Part shown: positions 1 through 4,636 of the stretch, one piece after another | Numbering within the stretch: the first letter of the stretch is position 1 | Layout: the number at the start of each line of letters is the position of its first letter | NCBI GenBank assembly: GCA_001780895.1 | Contig: MFJJ01000024.1 | Span: 1-8,142 of the forward strand | Direction: 5' to 3' | DNA: 8,142 nt | Source: Candidatus Gottesmanbacteria bacterium RIFCSPHIGHO2_01_FULL_46_14 | GTDB lineage: Bacteria > Patescibacteriota > Microgenomatia > UBA10105 > UBA927 | Program-made: the position numbers and the translations under genes | Notes under the pieces: model-generated | The model's input: the letters and a program-made list of their open reading frames with translations, nothing else | Database searches by the model: none | Told to the model about the DNA's origin: nothing

Positions 1-3
1 AAT

Positions 4-426
4 CTATCTCGTTTGGTCAATAGATTCGTTTGTGAGTATCTCTTCGGTTTTTCGGAGGAGCGCCTCAACGAGAGGAACGAGATTTTTTGTCTGTTCGTAA
101 ACTTTATCCGCAACAGATTCGTTGTACATATGGACGGTTTCGTTTCGGGCATCAAGGAGTGACATCCATGCGCTTGGGTCGTCGATGACTTCCAGTTGTG
201 CCGCGGAGCGGATGATTGTGCGTATTCCAACACTCTCCGATCCTTCAAGTCTACACACACTTTGCAGAAGCTTCCAGGCAAGTTCAAAGCAGAGTTCAAA
301 ACGCTTAATTGTTGCATCTTTATGGACTCGCGTGGGTGGAAGTGCGAGCGTTTCCTTTAGACGCGCGATCGCCTTTTGAAGATCTTGGTACTGTTTCGTG
401 GTTTTTTCCTTAAGCGGGTTTTCCAT
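4..426 (-). CDS. HEPN-domain protein, HepT/HI0074-like (nucleotidyltransferase partner, putative toxin)
   Basis: A 140-residue all-helical protein of the 'nucleotidyltransferase substrate-binding' HEPN type. In known HEPN/MNT pairs the HEPN protein is an RNase toxin, or the binding partner, of a small nucleotidyltransferase encoded beside it. The sequence shows the HEPN signature Rx4HxY as RNETVHMY (R94, H99, Y101). In characterised HepT proteins this arginine and histidine are catalytic, and the tyrosine is the AMPylation site that the antitoxin uses to silence the toxin. Upstream is the HI0074-like block FELCFELAWK (residues 43-52). Its ATG lies four bases after the stop of the nucleotidyltransferase gene and has no SD, so it is probably translated by coupling from the same mRNA. 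It is close to the usual family length and looks intact. HEPN/MNT membership is solid; toxin activity is inferred from the family. Confidence 0.88.
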   Translation of the reverse strand: MENPLKEKTTKQYQDLQKAIARLKETLALPPTRVHKDATIKRFELCFELAWKLLQSVCRLEGSESVGIRTIIRSAAQLEVIDDPSAWMSLLDARNETVHMYNESVADKVYEQTKNLVPLVEALLRKTEEILTNESIDQTR

Positions 427-430
427 ATGC

Positions 431-724
431 CTATAGGTATTGTGTGTGTTTCAAGGCTAGATTGCGAAACTCGGGATCAACTGTACTGAAATCAACAATG
501 TCTACTTTATACGGCAGATTGGATTCTTCAAGTTCTTCTTTTATGACTCCCATGGTATTTGGAGATACCGGAGTTTCCCCTTCGATGCCGATGTCAAAAT
601 CACTGAAACGTCGAGCATATCCCGTCACGCGGGAACCGAAGAGAAAAAAACGGTACGAAGGATCAGGCAAATGGGTGCGCAAGGTCTTTTTGATGAATAG
701 AAGCGCCTCGTCGGGATGTTTCAT
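431..724 (-). CDS. Minimal nucleotidyltransferase (MntA/HI0073-like, putative antitoxin)
   Basis: A 97-residue protein of the polymerase-beta superfamily. The GSx10DxD motif is exact: G30-S31, ten residues, then D42-F43-D44. A third acidic strand follows in YKVDIVDF (D75 is the likely third metal ligand). These residues hold two metal ions and transfer a nucleotide from NTP. In the HepT/MntA system the enzyme AMPylates the HEPN toxin and so inactivates it. It is first in a two-gene unit with the HEPN gene, four bases apart, which is the usual order when this protein is the antitoxin. The start at 724 is supported by a promoter whose -10 box lies six bases upstream of the ATG, with no SD, implying a leaderless message. 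The motif assignment is certain. The alternative to an antitoxin role is an uncharacterised HI0073/HI0074-type nucleotidyltransferase. Confidence 0.9.
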   Translation of the reverse strand: MKHPDEALLFIKKTLRTHLPDPSYRFFLFGSRVTGYARRFSDFDIGIEGETPVSPNTMGVIKEELEESNLPYKVDIVDFSTVDPEFRNLALKHTQYL

Positions 725-730
725 GGTTTT

Positions 731-759
731 ATTATCGGAGAATGTGCGCGGAGAGTCAA
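731..759 (-). promoter_or_regulatory. Promoter of the HEPN/MNT module (leaderless type)
   Basis: Read on the minus strand there is a -35 box TTGACT (754-759), a 17-base spacer, and a -10 box GATAAT (731-736). Exactly six bases follow before the ATG at 724, so transcription would begin at or next to the A of the start codon. The -35 box overlaps the TGA stop of the pilin-like gene upstream (756-758), so the toxin-antitoxin pair has its own promoter although it lies directly downstream of the pilin genes. The boxes are read directly from the sequence; the start point is inferred. Confidence 0.72.
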
Positions 760-1088
760 GGAACTGACTGTGGGATGGTGAAATCGCTGACGGTCACGCC
801 GGTGAACTCTTCGATAGTGAGAATGATGAGGTAGGCGACGACGATGACGACGAGGCCGATGAGCGCGTGAGAAAGCGTTCCCTTAGCCGCCTCGAGCTTC
901 TTGGGGTCGCCACCGGACAGAAGGAAGTTATAGCCGGCGATAAATAGCATAACCAGGAGCGCAACGCCGATGAATGCAAAGACCGCGGTAACGACATTTT
1001 GAAAAAGTGGTTCGAGACACTTGATCGTTGCGGCTTCCTCGACAACGCAATCGCCCCAATCCATAGCAGCAGCATATACAGGACTCAT
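756..1088 (-). CDS. T4SS-pilin-like two-helix membrane protein (paralogue 1)
   Basis: A 110-residue protein with a short N-terminal segment, TM helix 1 (about 31-57), a charged loop beginning SGGDPKKLEAAK (58-69), TM helix 2 (about 74-93) and a polar tail. This helix-loop-helix plan and the SGGDxxKLE loop are those of the TrbC/VirB2-like 'type IV secretion system pilin' family common in CPR. Such pilins insert in the membrane and polymerise into a pilus or transfer channel. Unusually for the set, it carries two cysteines (C14, C24) before TM1, which could form a disulfide. There is no obvious cleavable signal peptide with an A-x-A site, although AAA occurs at 6-8. It has its own promoter and no SD. 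The family call rests on topology and the loop motif; the exact function is unknown. Confidence 0.8.
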   Translation of the reverse strand: MSPVYAAAMDWGDCVVEEAATIKCLEPLFQNVVTAVFAFIGVALLVMLFIAGYNFLLSGGDPKKLEAAKGTLSHALIGLVVIVVAYLIILTIEEFTGVTVSDFTIPQSVP

Positions 1089-1094
1089 GCTGAT

Positions 1095-1123
1095 ATTATG
1101 TCGTAGTCAACACATGGAGACAA
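1095..1123 (-). promoter_or_regulatory. Promoter of pilin-like paralogue 1 (leaderless type)
   Basis: On the minus strand: -35 box TTGTCT (1118-1123), 17-base spacer, -10 box CATAAT (1095-1100), then six bases (ATCAGC) to the ATG at 1088. No SD is present. The geometry is identical to the promoters ahead of the nucleotidyltransferase gene and of paralogue 6, predicting a transcript that starts at the ATG. It fills most of the 48-bp gap between paralogues 2 and 1. Confidence 0.66.
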
Positions 1124-1136
1124 GAGCTGGATCGTA

Positions 1137-1481
1137 TTAGTTAAAAGGCTTCGGGAACGGGACAGTGGTTGTTCCCGTGCCTACGATCGTGATTCCCAGG
1201 AAGTTCTGGACAAGAATCATGATGGCCCAGGCAGCACCAACAATAATCAGACCGACGATTGCATGCGTAATTTTATTGCGTGCTGCTTCCATGCCGGTTT
1301 TGTCGCCACCGGAGGTGATCCACTGAATTCCGCCAAGTACAAGGTAAAGAAACGCAAGAAGCGCGGCGACAATCAGAAGCGTACCAACGCCTGCAGCAAT
1401 AAGTTGGCCAACATCGGTGATATTGATTTGACTCGGTTTTGTCAGTGTAATAGTCGGATCAGCAGCTAAAACTTTCAACAT
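1137..1481 (-). CDS. T4SS-pilin-like two-helix membrane protein (paralogue 2)
   Basis: A 114-residue protein: N-terminal segment of about 25 residues, TM1 (about 26-55), loop SGGDKTGMEAARNKITHAIVG (57-77, key residues G58, G59, D60, E65, R68), TM2 (about 74-98), and a Thr/Pro-rich C-terminal tail. It belongs to the same TrbC/VirB2-like pilin family as its neighbours and is closest in its loop to paralogues 3 and 4 (the xITHAI block is shared with 3). It is the only member of the array with a strong SD (AAGGAGGA, five bases before the ATG) and has the best promoter in the window, so it is plausibly the most strongly translated, perhaps the major subunit. That last point is inference. Confidence 0.82.
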   Translation of the reverse strand: MLKVLAADPTITLTKPSQINITDVGQLIAAGVGTLLIVAALLAFLYLVLGGIQWITSGGDKTGMEAARNKITHAIVGLIIVGAAWAIMILVQNFLGITIVGTGTTTVPFPKPFN

Positions 1482-1486
1482 ATCTG

Positions 1487-1494
1487 TCCTCCTT
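1487..1494 (-). promoter_or_regulatory. Strong Shine-Dalgarno site for paralogue 2
   Basis: AAGGAGGA on the minus strand, five bases upstream of the ATG at 1481. It fixes this start and is exceptional here, because the other minus-strand genes lack a recognisable SD. Confidence 0.85.
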
Positions 1495-1509
1495 ATTTAG
1501 GATAGCCTG

Positions 1510-1538
1510 ATTATACGCTTTTCTCTATTGTGGTGCAA
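1510..1538 (-). promoter_or_regulatory. Promoter of pilin-like paralogue 2 (leadered)
   Basis: On the minus strand: -35 box TTGCAC (1533-1538), 17-base spacer, perfect -10 box TATAAT (1510-1515). The predicted start near 1503 gives a leader of about 22 nt that contains the AAGGAGGA SD. A second TTGACA-like hexamer occurs further upstream, but it has no correctly spaced -10 box. This promoter sits in the 81-bp gap after paralogue 3. Confidence 0.75.
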
Positions 1539-1562
1539 CGTTATCCCGCTTGTCAAGTGCTG

Positions 1563-1952
1563 TTATCGTACCCTGGGTCCACCGCCTCCGACTCCAGCTG
1601 GTTGCGACTGAAGAGATGGGATTGGGAGATGTTCAAAATCAAGACCAAAAAAGTCGCCGACCAAGGTCATAATTGCCCAGATCGATCCGATAACTATAAG
1701 ACCAATGATCGCGTGGGTAATCCGTTTGCGCGCACCCTCAAGGTTGCTTTTTTCGCCTTCGCTCGTTATCCAGAAAATAGCACCGGAGATGAGGTAAAAC
1801 ATTGTCATAAAAAACGCGACAATAAACATTCCGCCGACTAACGCACTAATGAGTCCACCTACTCCAGCTCCTCCTGCGGATATATTGGGGTTGGCTCCTC
1901 CTCCCAAAGCAGGAGGAAGGACGGGATTTCGAAGTTGTGCTAAGATTTTCAT
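1563..1952 (-). CDS. T4SS-pilin-like two-helix membrane protein (paralogue 3)
   Basis: A 129-residue protein with a Gly/Ala/Pro-rich N-terminal region (about 10-33), TM1 (about 32-62), loop SEGEKSNLEGARKRITHAI (64-82), TM2 (about 79-104) and a Pro/Gly-rich tail ending in a run of glycines. In the loop the usual GGD is changed to EGE, which keeps an acidic residue at the end. It is the last gene of the four-gene pilin operon and starts five bases after the stop of paralogue 4 with no SD, consistent with translational coupling. Family as for the other paralogues; individual role unknown. Confidence 0.8.
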   Translation of the reverse strand: MKILAQLRNPVLPPALGGGANPNISAGGAGVGGLISALVGGMFIVAFFMTMFYLISGAIFWITSEGEKSNLEGARKRITHAIIGLIVIGSIWAIMTLVGDFFGLDFEHLPIPSLQSQPAGVGGGGPRVR

Positions 1953-1957
1953 AGAAG

Positions 1958-2368
1958 TTATAAGCCAAGATTGCCGATGATGGTTTTTGGATCACCAATG
2001 ACAATGTCAAAGCCCAAAAATTGCCCAACGAGTGCCAGGATCGACCAACCGGCAACGACGATCACAAGACCCAAAAATGCATTGGTGAGGCGTTCTCTTG
2101 CTTCATGAAGTTTGGCTTTGTCGCCGCCGCTTGATATCCAAAAAAACCCTCCGGTTAAGAGCTGAAAAATAAACCAGATGCCGGCAGCAACGGTCATAAT
2201 GCCGATTATGGAAGAGATAACCTTTGTTACTCCGATGAGTCCGGTTTCGCCACCGGCTGCTCCACTCCCAAGACCTGTTCCAATCTTGCCAAACGGTCCG
2301 AGTCCTTGTCCGCCGATGGTCCCCAATGGTGTTTGTGCTTGCGCAAGTAGTGTGGTATGAGTAGTCAT
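1958..2368 (-). CDS. T4SS-pilin-like two-helix membrane protein (paralogue 4)
   Basis: A 136-residue protein, the longest complete pilin-like member here. Its N-terminal region (1-45) is rich in Gly, Ala and Thr and largely uncharged; an LAQAQ stretch at 8-12 could be a processing site, but this is weak. TM1 spans about 50-77, the loop SGGDKAKLHEARERLTNA (80-97) follows, then TM2 (about 97-120) and a short tail. It lies ten bases after paralogue 5 and five bases before paralogue 3, so it is read from the same message. Membership of the TrbC/VirB2-like pilin family is supported by topology and by the SGGDxxKL loop. Confidence 0.82.
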   Translation of the reverse strand: MTTHTTLLAQAQTPLGTIGGQGLGPFGKIGTGLGSGAAGGETGLIGVTKVISSIIGIMTVAAGIWFIFQLLTGGFFWISSGGDKAKLHEARERLTNAFLGLVIVVAGWSILALVGQFLGFDIVIGDPKTIIGNLGL

Positions 2369-2378
2369 GAATTATTGC

Positions 2379-2774
2379 TTAACAGTGGGGTCTACCACAA
2401 GGGATTTCTGGTCCGTATATCTTCGGATTGAGAATGAATCCCGCATCACCAAAAATGAGATACCCAAACAGCGCTGCCAGAGCAAAAGAGCCCACAATAA
2501 TGACCAGTCCCAGAAGCGATTGCCAGATACGCGCCCACGCTGCACCAATTGCCTTGGTATCGCCGCCTGCACTCATGAACCCAAACCCCGCGACGACAAT
2601 ATTTAAAAGCGCATAGATGCCAGCACCAAGAAAGACGAGGCGCAGGATATTGCTAAAAAATAAAACAAATCCTTTTCCAGCAGCATCAACATCGCCATAG
2701 GGCAATATGCCTGGATTGACGGCTCCTATGATCTGTTTTGCGTCAGCGTAGACTTTGGTTGTAAATGGCAACAT
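2379..2774 (-). CDS. Divergent T4SS-pilin-like two-helix membrane protein (paralogue 5)
   Basis: A 131-residue protein when started at the ATG at 2774, two bases after the stop of paralogue 6. An in-frame ATG at 2831 would overlap that gene by 55 bases and is less likely. Topology matches the set: an N-terminal segment of about 38 residues, TM1 (about 40-67), loop SAGGDTKAIGAAWARIWQSL (68-87), TM2 (about 85-108) and a tail. It is the outlier of the array: the charged KKLExxK part of the loop is replaced by AIGAAW, there is an extra aromatic residue, and the tail ends in CGRPHC with two cysteines (C126, C131). It may be a specialised minor or tip subunit rather than a bulk pilin, which is inference. 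Translation is probably coupled to paralogue 6. Confidence 0.74.
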   Translation of the reverse strand: MLPFTTKVYADAKQIIGAVNPGILPYGDVDAAGKGFVLFFSNILRLVFLGAGIYALLNIVVAGFGFMSAGGDTKAIGAAWARIWQSLLGLVIIVGSFALAALFGYLIFGDAGFILNPKIYGPEIPCGRPHC

Positions 2775-2776
2775 AG

Positions 2777-3088
2777 CTATGGAGTTAAGAGTGGAACGCC
2801 GGTAACGAGCCCAACAATCTGCACGATCCAATAGGACGTTACGACAATAATAAGGCCTATGACCGCGCCGGTGATTGCTTGTTTTCCCTGTTCCAGTTTT
2901 TTTGTGTCACCCCCACCCGCTCCCATTATAAACGTAAACCCGCCGAATACCAAAAGAAGGAGGGTAATTATACCGGCCAACACATACGCATTGCGGATGA
3001 TGACATTGACGAGCGCGCCAAAGGTATCGAACTGGCCAATCGTAGGAGTAATATCTGTACCTATATTGACGGCCAAAACACGTTCCAT
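2777..3088 (-). CDS. T4SS-pilin-like two-helix membrane protein (paralogue 6, first gene of the operon)
   Basis: A 103-residue protein from the ATG at 3088. An in-frame ATG at 3163 would add 25 residues but would overlap the divergent sigma gene. The start at 3088 is also preceded by a well-spaced promoter with six bases to the ATG. TM1 is about 27-55, the loop AGGGDTKKLEQGKQAITGAV is at 57-76, TM2 is about 72-97, and the tail is very short. The loop carries the complete GGDTKKLE signature. It heads the four-gene pilin operon (paralogues 6, 5, 4, 3) and diverges from the ECF sigma gene across 38 bp. The pilin family call is well supported; the individual role is unknown. Confidence 0.8.
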   Translation of the reverse strand: MERVLAVNIGTDITPTIGQFDTFGALVNVIIRNAYVLAGIITLLLLVFGGFTFIMGAGGGDTKKLEQGKQAITGAVIGLIIVVTSYWIVQIVGLVTGVPLLTP

Positions 3089-3094
3089 ACTACT

Positions 3095-3123
3095 AGTGTA
3101 AGGAAAAGTGGTATAGTTGGCAA
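3095..3123 (-). promoter_or_regulatory. Promoter of the four-gene pilin operon (leaderless type)
   Basis: On the minus strand: -35 box TTGCCA (3118-3123), 17-base spacer, -10 box TACACT (3095-3100), then six bases to the ATG at 3088. The boxes deviate more from consensus than at the other promoters, but the spacing is identical. The 38-bp gap to the sigma gene at 3127 holds this promoter on one strand. On the other strand only a lone TATAGT (3112-3117) is seen, so any sigma promoter must overlap it. Confidence 0.6.
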
Positions 3124-3126
3124 GGT

Positions 3127-3666
3127 ATGGAAGATAGTACGCTTCTTCGTCATATCCTCGCACGCGATCGGAGGGCGCTCGCAGTATTCTATCGCACGTA
3201 CGCTCCCAAGCTACGGCGTTTTATTGGCGCCAAAGTAAACGACGGCCGTGATGGCGAGGAAATTTTACAAGACACCCTGTTTGGATTTTTGGAATCTATC
3301 CGGGATTTTCAGGGTAAATCCAATCTCCAGACATTCCTTTTCTCCATTTGTAGTCACAAAATCATCGACTTTTACCGCAGGCGCAAGATAAAACAGGTCG
3401 TTTTTTCCAGGATGCCTCAACTGGAAGCGCTTGTTTCTCCGCTCATGTCCCCGGAGGACGAATTAGATACGGTATTCCTTAAAGAGAAAGTGATGACGGT
3501 TTTTTCCAAGCTTCTGCCAAACTATAAGCGCGTGCTTGTACTTAAATACTTCGACCATATGAGTGTTAGTGAAATTGCACAAAAACTGACTATTACGTTA
3601 AAAAGTGCTGAGTCACAACTGTTTCGTGCTAGGCGGGCCTTTGTTGAGCTTTTTGTATCCATATAG
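3127..3666 (+). CDS. ECF-type RNA polymerase sigma factor
   Basis: A 179-residue sigma-70-family protein with only regions 2 and 4, as in extracytoplasmic-function sigma factors. Region 2 spans about 17-88: FYRTYAPKLRRFI, then EEILQDTLFGFLE, then the -10 recognition segment ending HKIIDFYRRRK. Region 4 spans about 122-172, with the DNA-binding helix-turn-helix in SVSEIAQKLTITLKSAESQL (146-165) followed by FRARR. It would direct RNA polymerase to a dedicated promoter set. It is transcribed divergently from the pilin operon across 38 bp and followed by two membrane-protein genes, one of which could be its membrane-bound regulator. No zinc-binding anti-sigma motif (HxxxCxxC) is seen downstream. 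An AAGG lies only one base from the ATG, so no useful SD is present. Sigma assignment is firm; the regulon is unknown. Confidence 0.93.
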   Translation: MEDSTLLRHILARDRRALAVFYRTYAPKLRRFIGAKVNDGRDGEEILQDTLFGFLESIRDFQGKSNLQTFLFSICSHKIIDFYRRRKIKQVVFSRMPQLEALVSPLMSPEDELDTVFLKEKVMTVFSKLLPNYKRVLVLKYFDHMSVSEIAQKLTITLKSAESQLFRARRAFVELFVSI

Positions 3667-3672
3667 TTTTGG

Positions 3673-3745
3673 TTGTCATCCCGGCCTCCGAGCCGGGATC
3701 CAGTGGAAAAAGAGCATGGATTCCGGGTCAAGCCCGGAATGACAA
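3673..3745. repeat. 73-bp REP-like compound palindrome
   Basis: The ends are inverted repeats: TTGTCATCCCGG (3673-3684) against the complement of CCGGAATGACAA (3734-3745), 11 of 12 matching. Each half is itself a hairpin. The left hairpin is CCCGGC (3680-3685), a six-base loop, GCCGGG (3692-3697). The right hairpin is TTCCGGG (3721-3727), a five-base loop, CCCGGAA (3733-3739). An inner GGGATCCA/TGGATTCC pair flanks a 14-base A-rich centre. Sequences with a GTCATCCCGG edge and internal GGATCCA are a recurrent dispersed palindrome type in many bacterial genomes, resembling REP/BIME or small MITE elements. It fills the gap after the sigma gene and could also fold as a 3' hairpin attenuating read-through; neither hairpin has a following T-tract. 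Confidence 0.85.
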
Positions 3746-3754
3746 AGAATTATT

Positions 3755-3985
3755 ATGACCGATAGTGTGTATAAAAAATTTGTCCAGCGTTGGGAGGACG
3801 TTATGGAACTTCCTCCGACGAGTCTTGGTCCATTGACTCCACTCTACAAGACTCTCACGAGGCGGCTCAAGGTTATGCCTTTTCCATCCCTCGTTATTGT
3901 GTCCCTTCTGTGTGTCATTGGAGTCTACATGCTATTTGGTTCCGCCATTACGCTCCTAGCATCCCTTCTGCAGCGCGGGTTTTAG
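3755..3985 (+). CDS. Small single-pass membrane protein of unknown function
   Basis: A 76-residue protein with a soluble basic/aromatic N-terminal half (including RWEDVMELPP, 12-21), a basic RRLK patch (36-39) just before the membrane, and one strong TM helix (about 44-68) ending LLQRGF. I do not recognise a family. It starts just after the palindromic repeat, with no SD. It lies between the ECF sigma gene and a polytopic membrane protein, so a role as a membrane-anchored partner or regulator of the sigma factor is possible but unproven. Its TAG stop is in the same frame as the next gene, with 24 bases between the stop and that gene's GTG start, so a split or read-through gene is an alternative. 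That it is coding is supported by the sharp soluble/TM pattern and the tight fit between neighbours. Confidence 0.6.
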   Translation: MTDSVYKKFVQRWEDVMELPPTSLGPLTPLYKTLTRRLKVMPFPSLVIVSLLCVIGVYMLFGSAITLLASLLQRGF

Positions 3986-4009
3986 ACTTCTTCCTACGAC
4001 TACTTCCTT

Positions 4010-4633
4010 GTGAAGATCATCGAGTTGCTTGTCGGAGCATGTATTTCTTTTGGGAGAAATATCATTGGTATCGTGTTTCGTCCATACGAGTCCTATCGCC
4101 GGATAGCAGATCATGGGAGTCTTATTGAGTTAATTTACATCGGTTTTGTTCTGGCGTTTTATTTTGGTCTGGCTAGCCTCGTGCACACATCTCAATTCCG
4201 ACCATTCCTTCTTACTAAAGAATTTGTGTTGCTTGCCGGCGGCGCGTTTTTCACCTACATACTCGTCGTGGGGCTTGTATGGAACATTGGGGTTCTCGCG
4301 GGAGGAAAAGGGACGCTTCGTGCTGTCTTGTTGGGATGGGGATATACACTCATACCGACGGTTTTTTGGTTTTTGGTTACCTCGTTACTCTATGTTATTT
4401 TGCCCCCTCCGCGAACGACGAGCGTTGCGGGAGTTAGCTTCAGTGTATTGTTTCTCGTATTTAGCACCGTCCTCTTTTTCTGGAAGGTGATCCTTGCGTA
4501 TTTGACGATGCGATTTGGCCTTCGATTGGATTTAGGCCGTATTGTGATTGTCACCCTTATTACTGTGCCGATTCTGGTTTTTTACAGCATGCTCATGTAT
4601 CGGTGGGGGATATTCAGGGTGCCGTTTCTATAA
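4010..4633 (+). CDS. Polytopic membrane protein, Yip1-like
   Basis: A 207-residue protein from a GTG start, with no SD. A short N-terminal amphipathic region leads into FRPYESYRRIADHGS (23-37), which resembles the 'P-x-x-x-x-x-R-I' entry seen in Yip1-family proteins. Five TM helices follow (about 38-58, 71-97, 109-131, 141-167 and 176-196), matching the five-helix plan of Yip1-domain proteins. No catalytic motif is seen. It is in frame with, and 24 bases after, the stop of the small membrane protein, and its TAA stop is three bases before the next ATG, so it belongs to the plus-strand run that starts at the sigma gene. The function of bacterial Yip1-like proteins is poorly defined. The membrane-protein call is firm and the Yip1 assignment tentative. 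Confidence 0.72.
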   Translation: MKIIELLVGACISFGRNIIGIVFRPYESYRRIADHGSLIELIYIGFVLAFYFGLASLVHTSQFRPFLLTKEFVLLAGGAFFTYILVVGLVWNIGVLAGGKGTLRAVLLGWGYTLIPTVFWFLVTSLLYVILPPPRTTSVAGVSFSVLFLVFSTVLFFWKVILAYLTMRFGLRLDLGRIVIVTLITVPILVFYSMLMYRWGIFRVPFL

Positions 4634-4636
4634 CGT

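Noticed and set aside
2369..2400. Promoter-like AATAAT with TTGTGG upstream of paralogue 4
   Set aside because: The -10-like box would be only two bases from the ATG, placing the start inside the gene, and the -35 is poor. Paralogue 4 is ten bases from paralogue 5 and is better explained as co-transcribed.
2775..2831. Upstream ATG at 2831 for paralogue 5
   Set aside because: It overlaps the C-terminal end of paralogue 6 and adds a basic, Trp/Arg-rich stretch (DRADCWARYRR) unlike a pilin N-terminus. The ATG at 2774 sits two bases after the preceding stop.
756..3088. Proteolipid (ATP synthase c-subunit-like) or holin interpretation of the two-helix proteins
   Set aside because: The hairpin size is similar, but the conserved SGGDxKxLE loop and the number of paralogues fit the T4SS-pilin-like family. 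There is no membrane-embedded acidic residue conserved across the set as in c-subunits, and no lysis gene is nearby.
3112..3117. TATAGT as a -10 box for the sigma gene
   Set aside because: The start point would be about three bases before the ATG, but no recognisable -35 box lies at 16-18 bases; kept only as a weak possibility.
3089..3163. Upstream ATG at 3163 for pilin-like paralogue 6
   Set aside because: It would overlap the divergent sigma gene, and the added residues look unlike the other paralogues' N-termini. The ATG at 3088 has a properly spaced promoter directly before it.
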